In this document: one piece after another, positions 37,034 through 48,132 of the stretch
How the letters are laid out: every line of letters begins with the position of its first letter
How positions within the stretch are numbered: position 1 is the stretch's first letter
From: Ottelia alismoides
Taxonomy: Eukaryota > Streptophyta > Magnoliopsida > Alismatales > Hydrocharitaceae
DNA length: 64,000 nt
NCBI GenBank assembly: GCA_037367405.1
Contig: JAZKJV010003123.1
Location: 1 to 64,000 of the forward strand
Direction: 5' to 3'
The notes under the pieces: model-generated
The model's input: only the letters and a program-made list of their open reading frames with translations
Told to the model about the DNA's origin: nothing
The model's database searches: none
Made by a program: the position numbers and the translations under genes

Positions 37034-38295
37034 GTGAATTGGGGGTTTGCTTGTTCATCTTGTTTGGTTGCCAGATCCCTTCGATCCCATCTCATCTATT
37101 CCCCTCCCTCGCCTCCCTTCATTTCTTTTCTCCTTGACCCCTGGATGATGGATCCCCCTCACTGCAAGCCGACTCTTGCGGCTTTTTCTTCGTTTTCTGA
37201 CCATCACTCCAGTCCACCTTCTAGGGAGGTCGGATCTCTGACCAACCTCCCGCTCCCTCCCTCCCTTTCATCTTATCACTCTGGGCATGCTGTGCTAGAC
37301 GTCCGCGGATATCAAACAGAGCAGATGCGAGACCCGGACGATGCTGTTGCTGAGTTGAGAGCGCACTCCGTTGGTGACCCGAGAAAGCAGTGGAGATCAG
37401 CAGATAGATCCCATTTCAGAGGGATGGAGGAGCAGATAGCACATGGAGCTCAGTCAGCTTCTACATTAGCCCCATTCATCTTGGATTTGGATTACATTCA
37501 GCGACTGCCAACATTTTCAGGAGAGGCGCACGAGGAGCCTTATCTTCACCTGTCCGCTTTCGAGGAATTTTGCAGAGCACAGAGATATTCAGATATCACT
37601 GCAGAGGAGCTGATGAGCAGGACCTTCCCATTTACACTTCATGACAGAGCCATGAGATGGCATCGCCGATTGGGGAGGACATTCGAGACGTGGGAGAGCT
37701 ACGCCGAGAGTTCTTGCAGAGATACTTCCCTCCACGTAGAGCAGAGTTTATGCGGTCTTTGATCATGGACTTTTCAGTTGACCCCCAAGAGCCATTGCAC
37801 GAGGCATGGCCGAGGTTTCTTGACCTCTTGAGGAGATTTCCAGACCATGGACTTCCACTGACAGATTTGATTGAGATCTCCATGCGGGGGATGACCGCAG
37901 AGCAGATTGCACTGGTGATTACCACATGTGGCGGTTCACACCGCAGTTCCGACATTCACTTCTTGGATACCATCTCGAGGCTACTTTCACAGAGTTCTTT
38001 TTCACGAGATGCTTCGGTCGGAACAACACATGAGGACGATACAGTACCAGTGCGGTGTGTCACGTCACATGGTGAGTCAGTTTCTACACACCAGCCTGAG
38101 GACTTGGATGATGCAGCACCACTGATAGAGGAGATGACTGTGATAGCAGAGGTTCGGACCCAGAGTCTACTTGAGTTCCCGTTGGCCTTCCAGTTGGAGT
38201 TCGAGTCAGCCCCAGAGTTCCCTATTGACGAGTCTTGGATATCAGATCTTCTGATACTCCAGGAGCCAGAGGAGCCCCAGCTTTTGCAGCGTTGA
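37034..38295 (+). pseudogene. gag: Gag-like region with one frameshift
   Basis: Capsid-type Gag protein of the gypsy retrotransposon, which would assemble the cytoplasmic virus-like particle. The first frame (37,034-37,762) runs through a leader into the N-terminal capsid region (LPTFSGEAHEEP, then FPFTLHDRAMRW near residue 200). The second frame (37,657-38,295) continues with the diagnostic retrotransposon Gag core: FLQRYFPP, then EPLHEAWPRFLDLLRR. The two halves fit end to end near 37,695, so a one-base shift separates them. It is either a mutation or a programmed shift. No CCHC zinc knuckle follows, which is unusual for Gag and typical of gag-derived non-autonomous elements. The start at 37,034 is simply the first ATG of the frame. 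Confidence 0.75.
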
Positions 38296-39287
38296 TTCAG
38301 ACATTTCAGATTCCAGTCCCGGAGGAGTCAGCTTCCTTCCTGCAGAGACACTTCTTGGATGCAGACAGTCACCAGGACTCAGCTCAGCAGCCACAGCTTG
38401 ATGAGGGACACCACTTTGAGAGTACAGACACAGAGAGTCCCGTCTTCGAGCCTTTTGTCCTCCACTTTGTTGAGACAGATACACTACCTGAGGACCAGCT
38501 GACAGCCAGCATGGCCGCAGAGCGAGGATCAGCTGCAGACACTTTGCCAGCTTCCGCGGTGTTGACTAGTACCTTCTCCTGCTTCCAGATTGCCGAGACT
38601 TACACTTCCGATGATGATACAGCCTGGTGCACTGAGTGGATACTTGATAGCAGCGCAGATGACCATCTAGATCCTGATCCTCTTCTTGTCACTTCTGATC
38701 TTGCATTTCTCCCCGAGGGTTATCTGTGGGAGGATGCCGCACTCGATGAGTACTCGGTTTCACCTGCTGAGAGTGTTTCCGATCTGGCGGAACACGAAAC
38801 CGAGTCTTTAGATCATTCTGATTCTGATTTTCCTCACCTCGACGACCCTCGCGAGGATGAGCCCATCCTGGAGATATTCGATGATCTGCCTGATCTCTTT
38901 TCATTCTATTCATCGGATACCAGTCTGCTTAGAGAGTCTCCTGATCTTGATTGTCCATACCTGCTTGAGACATTGATTAACGTGGAGGATACTATTACTG
39001 ATCCATCTTTCTCCACGTTCGATTTCTTCGGCTCTACACTTTCACTTCAATCTGATCCAGAGCTGACGATTTCTTTTGTGCTACCGGATCCCGATCATTT
39101 ATTTCCATATCTCTGGCCGGTAGCAGACACCCGCCTGATTGCATACCTGGGTGTCTTACTTTACACTGTTGAGTTCGTCGTTGTTCTCACACCGAGACTG
39201 CGACGACAGTACGGCATTCGCCTTACCGATGCCGTCCTAACCTTGATACTGCATTATCCTAGCCTTGGCGCCCAGCTAGGGGCGTAA
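38235..39287 (+). CDS. Long acidic ORF of unknown function in the young element
   Basis: A 350-codon open frame overlapping the end of the Gag frame by about 60 bases in another phase. The protein is strongly acidic and serine-rich (for example EHETESLDHSDSDFPHLDD and DDPREDEPILEIFDD), with many short hydrophobic-acidic repeats. It ends in a non-acidic, partly hydrophobic tail of about 55 residues (YLGVLLYTVEFVVVL then RLRRQYGIRL). It contains no YxDD, DSG/DTG or HHCC motif, so it is not pol. It lies between Gag and the hairpin array. It could be an extension of Gag reached by frameshift or a separate protein. The real start is unknown. Confidence 0.55.
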   Translation: MDIRSSDTPGARGAPAFAALIQTFQIPVPEESASFLQRHFLDADSHQDSAQQPQLDEGHHFESTDTESPVFEPFVLHFVETDTLPEDQLTASMAAERGSAADTLPASAVLTSTFSCFQIAETYTSDDDTAWCTEWILDSSADDHLDPDPLLVTSDLAFLPEGYLWEDAALDEYSVSPAESVSDLAEHETESLDHSDSDFPHLDDPREDEPILEIFDDLPDLFSFYSSDTSLLRESPDLDCPYLLETLINVEDTITDPSFSTFDFFGSTLSLQSDPELTISFVLPDPDHLFPYLWPVADTRLIAYLGVLLYTVEFVVVLTPRLRRQYGIRLTDAVLTLILHYPSLGAQLGA

Positions 39288-39412
39288 AAATCTAGCGCTT
39301 GTTGAGAGGCACCTCAACATTGTACTCTTGTGTATATACGTGTTTCGTCTTATTCGATCTTTCTTTCTTCCGTTCTTGTTTTCACCCCAGGTCTCGCATA
39401 GGATTATCTTTG

Positions 39413-39869
39413 CTATACTTAGGATATTGCTCATCCTAAGTATAGGGGGTGGGAACACCGGGTTGTTCATTCGTCTGTTTCATCACTTCTGTTTTGTTGC
39501 CTATACTTAAGGTTCTCCACCTTAAGTATAGGGGGAGTGATGTCCTCCTTCTTGTATATATTCGTGATTTTCTTCGTGTCTTTCTACCCCTGTTTTGCTG
39601 CCTATACTTAGGGATATTTTACCCTAAGTATAGGGGGGGCAGATTCTGTATATTCTTCACTCGGCTTTCCCTTCATGTACAGCTTGCTATACTTAGGATT
39701 AGTTAATCCTAAGTATAGGGGGAAACCACCAAGTTCCTTCTATTCTATTCATTTATTCGTTCCTGTACTTAGCCATTCCTTTTCACTTCCCTTTTACTAA
39801 GCACGAGTTATGTCTTCTTCATCGCTCTTGATCACTCTGAGGACATCGTTCGAGCTAAGTATAGGGGGG
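39413..39869 (+). repeat. Array of hairpins each ending in the PPT motif
   Basis: Four near-perfect inverted repeats at 39,413-39,445, 39,501-39,531, 39,602-39,633 and 39,687-39,718. Stems are 12-15 bp, all starting CTATACTTA and ending TAAGTATAG. Every one runs into a G5-G7 tract. A fifth half-unit TAAGTATAGGGGGG is at about 39,855-39,868. Loop sequences and inner stem bases differ between units while pairing is kept, which suggests selection for the structure. The same TATAGGGGGG forms the true polypurine tract at 41,451-41,460. Spacers between units are 56-80 bp. Confidence 0.9.
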
Positions 39870-41450
39870 TGTGTATATATTTCATATATACTTTAGCCAT
39901 AACTCGTACTTTGTGTGAGTGTGTTAATAAATAAAATGGCTAAAAATCACAAAAATTAAAAATTTTTCATGTACATAAACCTCTTGTATATTTGCACATA
40001 CATAGCTAGTGTACAAGTATTTTTGTAAAAATGATTTCAAAAATCTTTTTTGTAAAGCTTGTGTAAATATTTTTGTATCAAAATTATGTATATAGTACAA
40101 AATTTTTCCAAAATGTTTTGAAAATCAAAAGTTTGCAAAAATCTTGTGTAAATTTTTGTAAATATCTTTTTGCAAAACTTGCACCTCATGCATCATTCAT
40201 CCATGACTTCAAAACATTTTTCAAAAATTTTGCACGATTGTAAAATATTTGTAAATAGCATCTTGTGTACATATATGTATATAGTTTTTCCTGGATGAGA
40301 GTTGACATTTAAACTAAGCCTGGAATTAAATTGAGAAATGGAGCTTGAAAAAGATCTTAATCCACCTAACTTTAAGAGGAACCTTATAGGACTTAGGGTT
40401 AAGGCTTTTCAGGTCCATAAGGACTTAATTCTTTGAGTCCACTAGGCTATGAGCATATGTCATCTTGATGAGCCTAAGTAGAGCACTTAACAACACACGC
40501 ATGACTCTTAGAGACAATGGCTTGACTTGCACCTGCACTTACACATGGCTCTCCACGGATGAGGTGGTGAGGAAGCAGTTTCCTTTGGCTTGGGGTAGCA
40601 TATGAGGGTAGTACTTCTAGGCGGAACTCTCTTCTTCTTCTAGTGAAGGAAGTGCACCTCAACTTGGTCTAGTGGTGATGAAGGCTAAAGACAGAAGCTG
40701 TGGGTTGCAATAAAGCTTCAAAAGAGGGATAGTCTACTGGCTCAAGAGGAAATTTCTTGTATATATGCTGCACCATGTAGATATTCTGTACAGAAGTCCT
40801 TGAAAAAAAATGCAAAAATGCAAAAATGCAAAAAGAACTCCAAAAAAGTGGTGGGTCGGATTGAAAATTTAATAACCCCACCGGAGTGTACATAGTCAAA
40901 TAAAGCAAAAGCTTATGGTATCAATGTTACATCTCATGAAGCTTGCAGCGGGAGACTTAGCTACACTGGCTAAGCTTTCAAAAACTCTATACTTCTACCC
41001 CCTCTTCTTGAGCCGGTTGCACTTGAACTTAGAAGGGAATACCCCGCTTCTCGAGGAAAGAGTTGCTAGACCGAGGCATTAGAGTTACCAGGTTGAGGGA
41101 GGTTGTTTCTTTGTTGCTTCTGAGGTGGGGAGCCACATCTCACTTACACTGCATGGAAAGATCCATGGTCATTAGAGTTTGTGTATGTAGACTTGTTCTG
41201 ATCTGGTTTATTAAGGAGTCTTGTCCATAGATTGGTGGAACTTAGAGGCTGATGGGTTTTAAGCTTAAGTCCAAATAAGGTTCCGACACATTAATAATCC
41301 AAAGATCTGATCAAGCTCCATATTTCAATTTAATGAAGGAAAGTTTAATAACTCAACTTGATCCATGTACATCCTCTTTTTCTTTTTCTTTTTCTTTCTT
41401 TTTCACTTCTTTTTCAAATAAGTGTTTGCTAAGGGACTAGCAAAGTATAG
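39870..41450 (+). other. 3' untranslated region of the young element
   Basis: No supported coding frame. The left part is AT-rich (39,930-40,290). The right part (40,320-41,340) is matched by the old minus-strand element at 30,080-30,800, so it is conserved although non-coding. A CTTTTT-rich run is near 41,370-41,415. Confidence 0.6.
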
Positions 41451-41460
41451 TATAGGGGGG
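41451..41460 (+). other. Polypurine tract
   Basis: TATAGGGGGG directly before the 3' LTR. It primes plus-strand DNA synthesis. Confidence 0.85.
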
Positions 41461-44400
41461 TGATGAATACCCATTCATCACTCTTTATTCTTATATTTTA
41501 GCTACAAAAACCTATGCAAATGCACGTAGATATGTGTAAATAGGAATAATTAACAAAAGCATGCATCTTGTAAAAATATGTAATTAGCATGTTTTTGTGC
41601 AAAAATAAAAGAATAAAGAGTAAAAAGAAAAAGAGGGAAATATTTAGAATAAATATTGAGCAATCTAACCCAAGGGAGGGCTCAGCATGGGCCTGACCGC
41701 ATAAAAAGCCAAGTAGAGGGAGATAGGTGCTCATGTGTAAATACCTATGTAAATAAATAAATTATATTTTCCTCACACAAAAATATGCTTGTACATATTT
41801 TGTATATATTTAGGAACTATTAAAAACAAAATAAAAATTTAAAAATCAAAAATTCAAAAATGCCCTTTCACCATGTACATAAACCATGCTCCCTTATTTA
41901 TTTAACCTTATAAATAAATAAAATTATTTTCTAAACTTTTTGTAAATATTCCATGTTACATATTGTAAAAAAATAAAATAACAAGAATCAAAACAAAAAG
42001 CAAATAAAAATAACAAAATTTAAAATACAAAAATACATTGTATATACCATGTATATAAATGTATATAACTATTTATTTCACCTATGTGTATAAATAATAA
42101 AAATAAAATAAAAGTATCCTTTTATTCCTCATTTTATTCTATAAATAAATAAACTATAAAATGAGAATAAAAATGCACAATAACAATTAAAAATCAAAAA
42201 TCAAAAACCTACCTATTGTATATATTCCTATGTATAGCTATATATTGTAAATACCTTATTTTTATTTCCAAAAATTAATTAAAAATCACCAAAAAATAGA
42301 AAAAAATAAAATAAAAATATTTTGTGTTTTAAGTTTTTGCTAATTCCGTCATTTTCTAGCCTAAATAAATAAGTCAAGTTTTATTTGCCTGGCGGGCTCT
42401 GATTGGTCCACGGGGGATTGTTGACCCCCGGTCAACTCTCCCCCCAGGACTACCAGAGCCGGGTATGTCTCGCCCGACCCGATTTCACCATCTTCCACCC
42501 GCCTAACCCGGCCGCCATTTACCCAGACCCCGGGCTCCGATTAACCTCAGATCATCCTGGACCCTCGCCCGGGGTGGGTTTGGAGGATCCGAGCTCTGTG
42601 CGACCCGCCCGACCTCCTTCTTCTCGGATCTTCCACACTATTTAGTGTCGTCACCGGCGACCTATTCACGCCATCTTTGGATCCCTGCTCGCCGCCAAGG
42701 AGCTCCTCCGGACCACCCGAGTGACAGGCGAGTGTTTTGGAGTGGAAGCGAGGCCCGAGTCGCCCGGAATCCACTGATCCGGTGGTAATCGCCGCCGTGC
42801 GCCGCCGCGTGCGCGCTCAGCCTCGGGGAAGCGACGCCCCCTATCAGGCAATGACCAGAAGCTCGCCGAGCTTCAGCCCAGTCGACAGCAGCCATCAGGT
42901 AGCTTAGTTAGGCCATAGATTAGCTTAGTTTCGATTTTTCGCATTTCAATAGTTTTAGCTCCGCCGCCTCCGCCAGCCGTTTCCGTCTACCCATCTGACC
43001 ATCCGACACCACCACCACCTTCGCCTGACTCCTCTCCACCTTCTCCGCCCCTTCGCTCCCCCTGGCTCGCCCCGGAGCAGGGTATCAACTCTCCTCCCTC
43101 CGCCGCTCGCCGGAGAGCCATCGCATCGCATCACCGATCACCTTTCGCCCGCTCTGACGGGTCGATGCAGTTTGCCCTCGACCCCTCTTTCTTTCTGTGC
43201 AGGTTTCCAGGTCTATCGACCTCATCTGGAGGTCGTAGATTCTTGGCACAGCAGCTCCAGTGTGGTTCACGTCGCTGGAGCTCTTCTGAGCTTCGGCCTT
43301 CATCGGAGTGGAGCATCGGGTGCGGGACTTCACGGCGAAGCTCCCCAGCCCCTCAGAGGTATCAGACGAGGACCCCCGCGCGCACAGAGGGCCGGCGAAA
43401 GTCGCCAGCGAGCAGTTCTTCCAGGGTCTTCAGCAACCGTCCGATCAGCCTCGACCTCCAGTTTTCATCTCATCCATTCATTCTCGGAGGAGCAGTCACC
43501 GTCAGATCTATTTGAGGTTCGATCTCCACCGTCGATCCAACGCAGCTCAGCCACTTCTCCTAGCCACCGTCCGATCTGCAACGTGGCAGCGCCTGGACCG
43601 TCCGTTCACTGCGAGGGCTTCAGCGTTGGAGCGCCACTCGTTACCAACCGTCCATCCAGCCACGTGGCGCTCATCCGCCCCTCGACATTAATAAAGGGGT
43701 AATTTACTTAGGACCCCCTCGTAGTTTGTGTTTTAATCCTAGTCCTGTAAATATTTTAGTCGTTTTATTTACGTAGGGTAAATTGCACCTCGGACCTTGT
43801 GCTTGTCTTTATTTGCATCGATACCCCTGTGCATGTGAGTACACGTGCTTCGTCACGTGTTTTAGTTGGGTTATTTGCATCTTTTATCCCGTAGTTCTCG
43901 ATGGTGATTGATTGAATATATACTTTGTGGTATTTGCATTTCTACCCCTGTGAGCATTTTATTTGAACATGTGCGGATTTTAGTGGGTTATTTGCGCCCA
44001 AGCCCCTGGACTTTTTGGTACGAGTTACCAAAAGGTCCAAGAACTTGGTTTTATTACCAGAAGGTCCCTGAGTGCCCCAGGCACGCGCCACACGCGTGAG
44101 TTGCTGGGAAAGTTGCACCTGGACCCCCAGAGCTTTTGGTATTTGCACTTTGGTCCCTGTGCACAGTGCCCCCTTTTGGATTTTGAATAAATATCAAATC
44201 ACCTTCAAATCCAACGAAAATTTGATACATGGCTCTTGCCATAGTGTAGGATTTTTGTAGATTTTTGAGGACATTTCTGAGTTGATTTATTATTTTTAAA
44301 AATTCAAAAACAGCTATTTTTGGCACTGTTTCACTTGAAAAATCACAAAAAAATATAAAAACATCCCCAAAAAGTCTATAAAAATTAGTTACTGTTCTTT

Positions 44401-45115
44401 GTGTGTTGTTTGATTTTCTAGCCAATTTTGGCTATTTTTCATTGAGTAAAACCCCTAAAAATCTAACAACACCTAAAAACTCATAAAAATCATATTAAAT
44501 AACCTAAAAATCCAAAAACAATAATTTTGGTGCTCAAATTTTCCTTATTTTCTCTAGAATACAGGAAAATTACCTCCAGGGCCATCTGAGATCCTTAAAT
44601 ATTTTATTTTTGGGTTTTGGGCCTTGCTGGACAGTACCCTTTGTTTTTAGCACTGTTTGATTTTTAGAAAATAAAATACACTTCATAAAAATCCCAAAAA
44701 ATTCACCAAAAACACTTAAAAACCTAAAAAATATAAAAACAATTTTTCTTGAATTTTTGCTTGATTTTTGATGCTTTAAATAAATTGCTCAAGTGTGCTT
44801 GTTTTTGCTTTTCTCATTTTCTTCATATATTAAAAATTTTCAAAAAAATCTAAAAATCATTAAAAATCACTAAAAATATTTTCTCTGTATTTTATCTCAT
44901 TTTGACTACTTCGTAGGCCTTTGGCCAACCCGTGCTCCTTGTGTTCGACCCTGGGAGCTATACCAGGTTAATCCCATAGCTAGGACCGCACTTCGTGTTT
45001 CATCTCTGATTTATTTCGCGGTTCGATTTTTTTCTTGATATACTTAGACCGAGTGATTGAGGTCGCGACGACCTTTATCTCTGTACCTTTACCTTAGTCG
45101 CTCGGGCGGTTATCA
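41461..45115 (+). repeat. 3' LTR, 3,655 bp
   Basis: Same length and zones as the 5' LTR. Differences seen by eye are scattered substitutions and 1-3 base indels (for example a 3-base deletion near 42,180 and a one-base insertion in the CTTCGCTCC tract near 43,050). Followed by ATAAT at 45,116-45,120. Confidence 0.95.
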
Positions 45116-45120
45116 ATAAT
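45116..45120. repeat. Target-site duplication ATAAT, right
   Basis: Identical to 32,069-32,073. Confidence 0.95.
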
Positions 45121-46510
45121 CGAAATGGTCAAGGCAATCAGAATGTGTTGTGTCCGACTCAGGATAGATTCTGGTTATGAGTCTTCTTTAGAAGTTGTGA
45201 CGGTGGTGGTGATATAAACAGTTGGTGAAGTAGATGTGTGGGGACTCTCTAAACCAATGGTCGTCCAAATAGTCGGTACCTCAGGTGTAGTAGAAAGATG
45301 AGACTCATATGTCTCTTTGTGGTAACGACTGCCTGCGGCTATGCAGATTACCTTAGAATATCGTGTGTCCTTAGAAAGAAGGTGAGGTTGGAGTGCTCCC
45401 AATGTAGGGAAATTAATCTCCCGAGTCTCATAATATATAGTTGCCTTAGCCAAGGCTAAGAACAACTTCCTGAGAATGATTGGAGACTGGTGAAATCTCC
45501 TCCGTACTTAATGTCAATGATCATGAAGTTTTCCTAGAGTAGAGTACCTTGGAAAGTAATATGACTGAAATGATTTCTCTCGACCATTTTATAGAACGAT
45601 CAACCAACTGAACGATCTCTCATGGCTTCCTGACTGACCCGAGTTTGAGCTTGGCAAACATAGAGGTCAGCAGGGTATTTATCGGCGAGGTGTCTTTGAT
45701 TTCATAGTCAACCCTAGTCAACGCTTTACTCTGCGGGTTTTGGTCTTTCTCCCCATCACCAAGAGGTGGCTTTCAATTTTTATGAGTTTTTCTTATTTTT
45801 CAATGCTTTTGGTCTTTTTGGGATTTCGATTTTTGTTGTTTTCGATAGTAGGAGGAGAGGAAGAATGTGCATTCTCGAGATTGGAGGGAAAGTGGTTAGC
45901 AGAAGAGGGAGTTAGAAGGGACTCCAGATGTACATGATGTGTGGTCAATCTGGTGTCTTCTAGGTTTTCAAAATCCAATCCACAAAATCCATGATTCACT
46001 TTCATATATGGGTTCCTGACAGGTCTAGAAATGTCATTCTCCAAAAAGTTCTCATGGCACATCATGAAAGAAGCCTGCTCAGTGGAGGATACTGATGAGA
46101 ATGTGGGATCTCGTACTCAATACACTAGCATGTAATTCTGGGTCAAGTATAGACCATCTGCATGGTATAAATTGGTCAGATCCTCATGTGGTGGAGTCAA
46201 TAGACCGGGGATATATAAATAGATCTAATGAATCCAATCTCTTGCATATGAATGGGTTGTACGAAGGCTAGTCTAGTTGGGCTTGATCTCCAAGGTCAAT
46301 TAAGTCAGGATGATCATGTGGTACATGCCTCTTCATTTGGTTTGATCGGTCGACAATATTATACCCTAAGGTCAAGTCGGTATGTTTATATGTGCATTGT
46401 TGTCTGGTCCCAACTTGAGGTGAGAATGAGGTTTGTGGGGGCAATTGATTCTGCCAATCATTCATCTTATCAGCGGCTTGCTCTTCGAATTATTCCTTAA
46501 TTCCAACAAG
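45121..46510 (-). pseudogene. Broken coding region of the old minus-strand element
   Basis: On the minus strand several open pieces follow each other in changing frames: 46,465-46,268, 46,065-45,793, about 45,720-45,625, 45,465-45,175, and the 45,187-45,121 piece that crosses the insertion site. Stops and frameshifts between them show decay. Composition is protein-like (mixed residues, runs of serine and proline), but I recognise no gag, protease, RT or integrase motif and cannot name the product. It lies between a conserved leader and the hairpins, so it occupies the place of gag and the acidic ORF in the young element. Confidence 0.5.
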
Positions 46511-47930
46511 CTGACGAGAATAGGGTGAGTTAGGTCAGGTTGGAAGTGGGATAGGGGTGTAAGAATATGGGGCAGGTGAGAAGTACGAAGAAGTGGGGAA
46601 GTTGATCGGAGTTCTAACTTCACGGTCTGGGTGGGGGTATGAGGAGGAATAAGAGGGTGGAGATTATCAGAATATGATCAAAGAGGAGTGACATGAATAT
46701 GATGACTAATATCCTGACATTTTCGAAGAGGAATAGTGAATGTAAGCAGATCAAGGTAGAAAACTTGGAGGTACACAGAATAACACACAAACAGATAAAC
46801 ACAAGAGCAAACCCTGTGTTTACCTACTCAACACAGTGATGTTCGCAAAGGTATGACCTTTTATCTTTTTAACTTTAATTAGGTGGCAAAACAAGAAATC
46901 AGTTTATTTACACAAGATAAAAATGTGGGTTTTGGTCACTATCCTGGGGATGCGTCCTCACCTAACACGCACACTATTCACAAGTGCAAAATGAGGGTTT
47001 TGCTATCCCGAAGATAATTGTTAATTTTAGTCAATTTATTTGGTCAATTGTGATTGGCGGTCCTAATTTTAGGTTTGATTTTCTCTTGATTAATCCACCA
47101 AATACAACACGCCTGATAATCAGTCCAAATTTCTTTTTAACCTAATTTTTAAAACCAAGAGGAATGGAGTCAAGAAAAATCGATGCAAGTGATGAAATCA
47201 ATGATGTATGCCCGATTCAAAAGACTTATAATGATCCTCGTGCTCTACATGCGGGATGCAACGCTGAATTGAAATTTTTTACACTATAGGAAATGCAAGC
47301 AAGAAAATCGTTCCTAGACAAGCAGTTTTATTAACGAGTGATGAACAATTTAATTTTGACTAATAGCTCTATTGTCTAGTGTGTCTCGTTAAGTCTGATG
47401 TGTGGTCCTACAAAGTACGATCACAAGTAATAAAATATCCTAATAAAAATTTACACTGAGAGACGCAAGCGTGGTTACTAGTCTACGAGCCACTCAAGTC
47501 GATCTCCACCCTCACCGGAGAGTGAAACATGTCTCGACATAGCACAAGAATAATGTCTAAGTCTGGTTACACACACGATATTCCAAATAGAAATCGTTGG
47601 AAATGTGTAATTATTACAAAATAAAATAAATGTTGAAAAATAAAATCCTAAGGACTCTACACCCTCTCACGACTCGACTCGATCTTAAATTTAGGTGAAT
47701 CCTTCACTCGCCTAATTTCCTAGAAAAAGCTGACCTCCGAAGCTTCTGAGTTGCTCAGCCACCTAAGGAGCACTCCATCGTCGAACTGCATCGCAAAGTT
47801 GTAGTCGACCACCTCACCCTTTTTATTAGTGTTAGTAATATTTACACTATAGAGTTGATTTTATTCAATTCTGAATTAGTGAAAATTAGATAAAAAATAA
47901 AGAAAATATGGTGGATATACATGTGATATT
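46510..47930 (-). mobile_element. Leader of the old minus-strand element
   Basis: The complement matches the young element's leader in order: 47,190-47,260 against 36,560-36,640 (GCATGTAGAG, CATCATTGATTTCATC), 47,490-47,545 against 36,370-36,460, and about 47,820-47,850 against 36,300-36,335. The primer site and 5' LTR that should lie at higher coordinates are not found. The copia element begins near 48,130, so the 5' end is lost. Confidence 0.55.
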
Positions 47931-48132
47931 TATAAGTGAATTAGGATTCTTATTTCATGCACAAATGGATGCTAAGATGCAGATATTAATTCTAAGTGCA
48001 TGAATGGTAATAATGCAGAATAAATAGAAAATTGTAACTAATTACTCAGGTTCAGAGCTCTATTTTTAACTTTTAGAGTAATGAACCGCAGATTAATCAA
48101 TGAGGTGAGACAAGGAATCAGTGTGAGTTATC

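Larger units (their letters stand above)
32074..45115 (+). mobile_element. Complete 13-kb gag-only LTR retrotransposon (family W)
   Basis: A 13,042-bp element with two 3,655-bp LTRs (TGATGAAT...TTATCA), ATAAT target duplications, a perfect tRNA-Asp primer site and a polypurine tract. The LTRs differ at roughly fifty positions by eye, so insertion was recent. The 5.7-kb interior encodes a Gag-like region (37,034-38,295) and an acidic ORF (38,235-39,287). I see no zinc knuckle, protease, RT, RNase H or integrase motif in any frame. By structure it is a non-autonomous element (LARD/TR-GAG type) that must use another element's enzymes. The Gag wording and the tRNA-Asp primer point to the Athila/Tat side of Ty3/gypsy. 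It is inserted into an older relative in the opposite orientation. Confidence 0.95.

Noticed and set aside
38235..39287. Acidic ORF as a diverged pol or envelope gene
   Set aside because: No catalytic RT, protease or integrase residues, no signal peptide, and no convincing membrane-anchored envelope layout.
39413..39869. CRISPR-like or terminator-like array
   Set aside because: The genome is a plant nuclear genome. The units are hairpins with variable inner stems and irregular spacing inside a retrotransposon 3' region.
45121..46510. Coding remnants as part of an endogenous plant pararetrovirus
   Set aside because: Some residues vaguely recall viral movement proteins, but no diagnostic motif is present. 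The flanking leader, 3' region and hairpins clearly belong to the LTR-element family.
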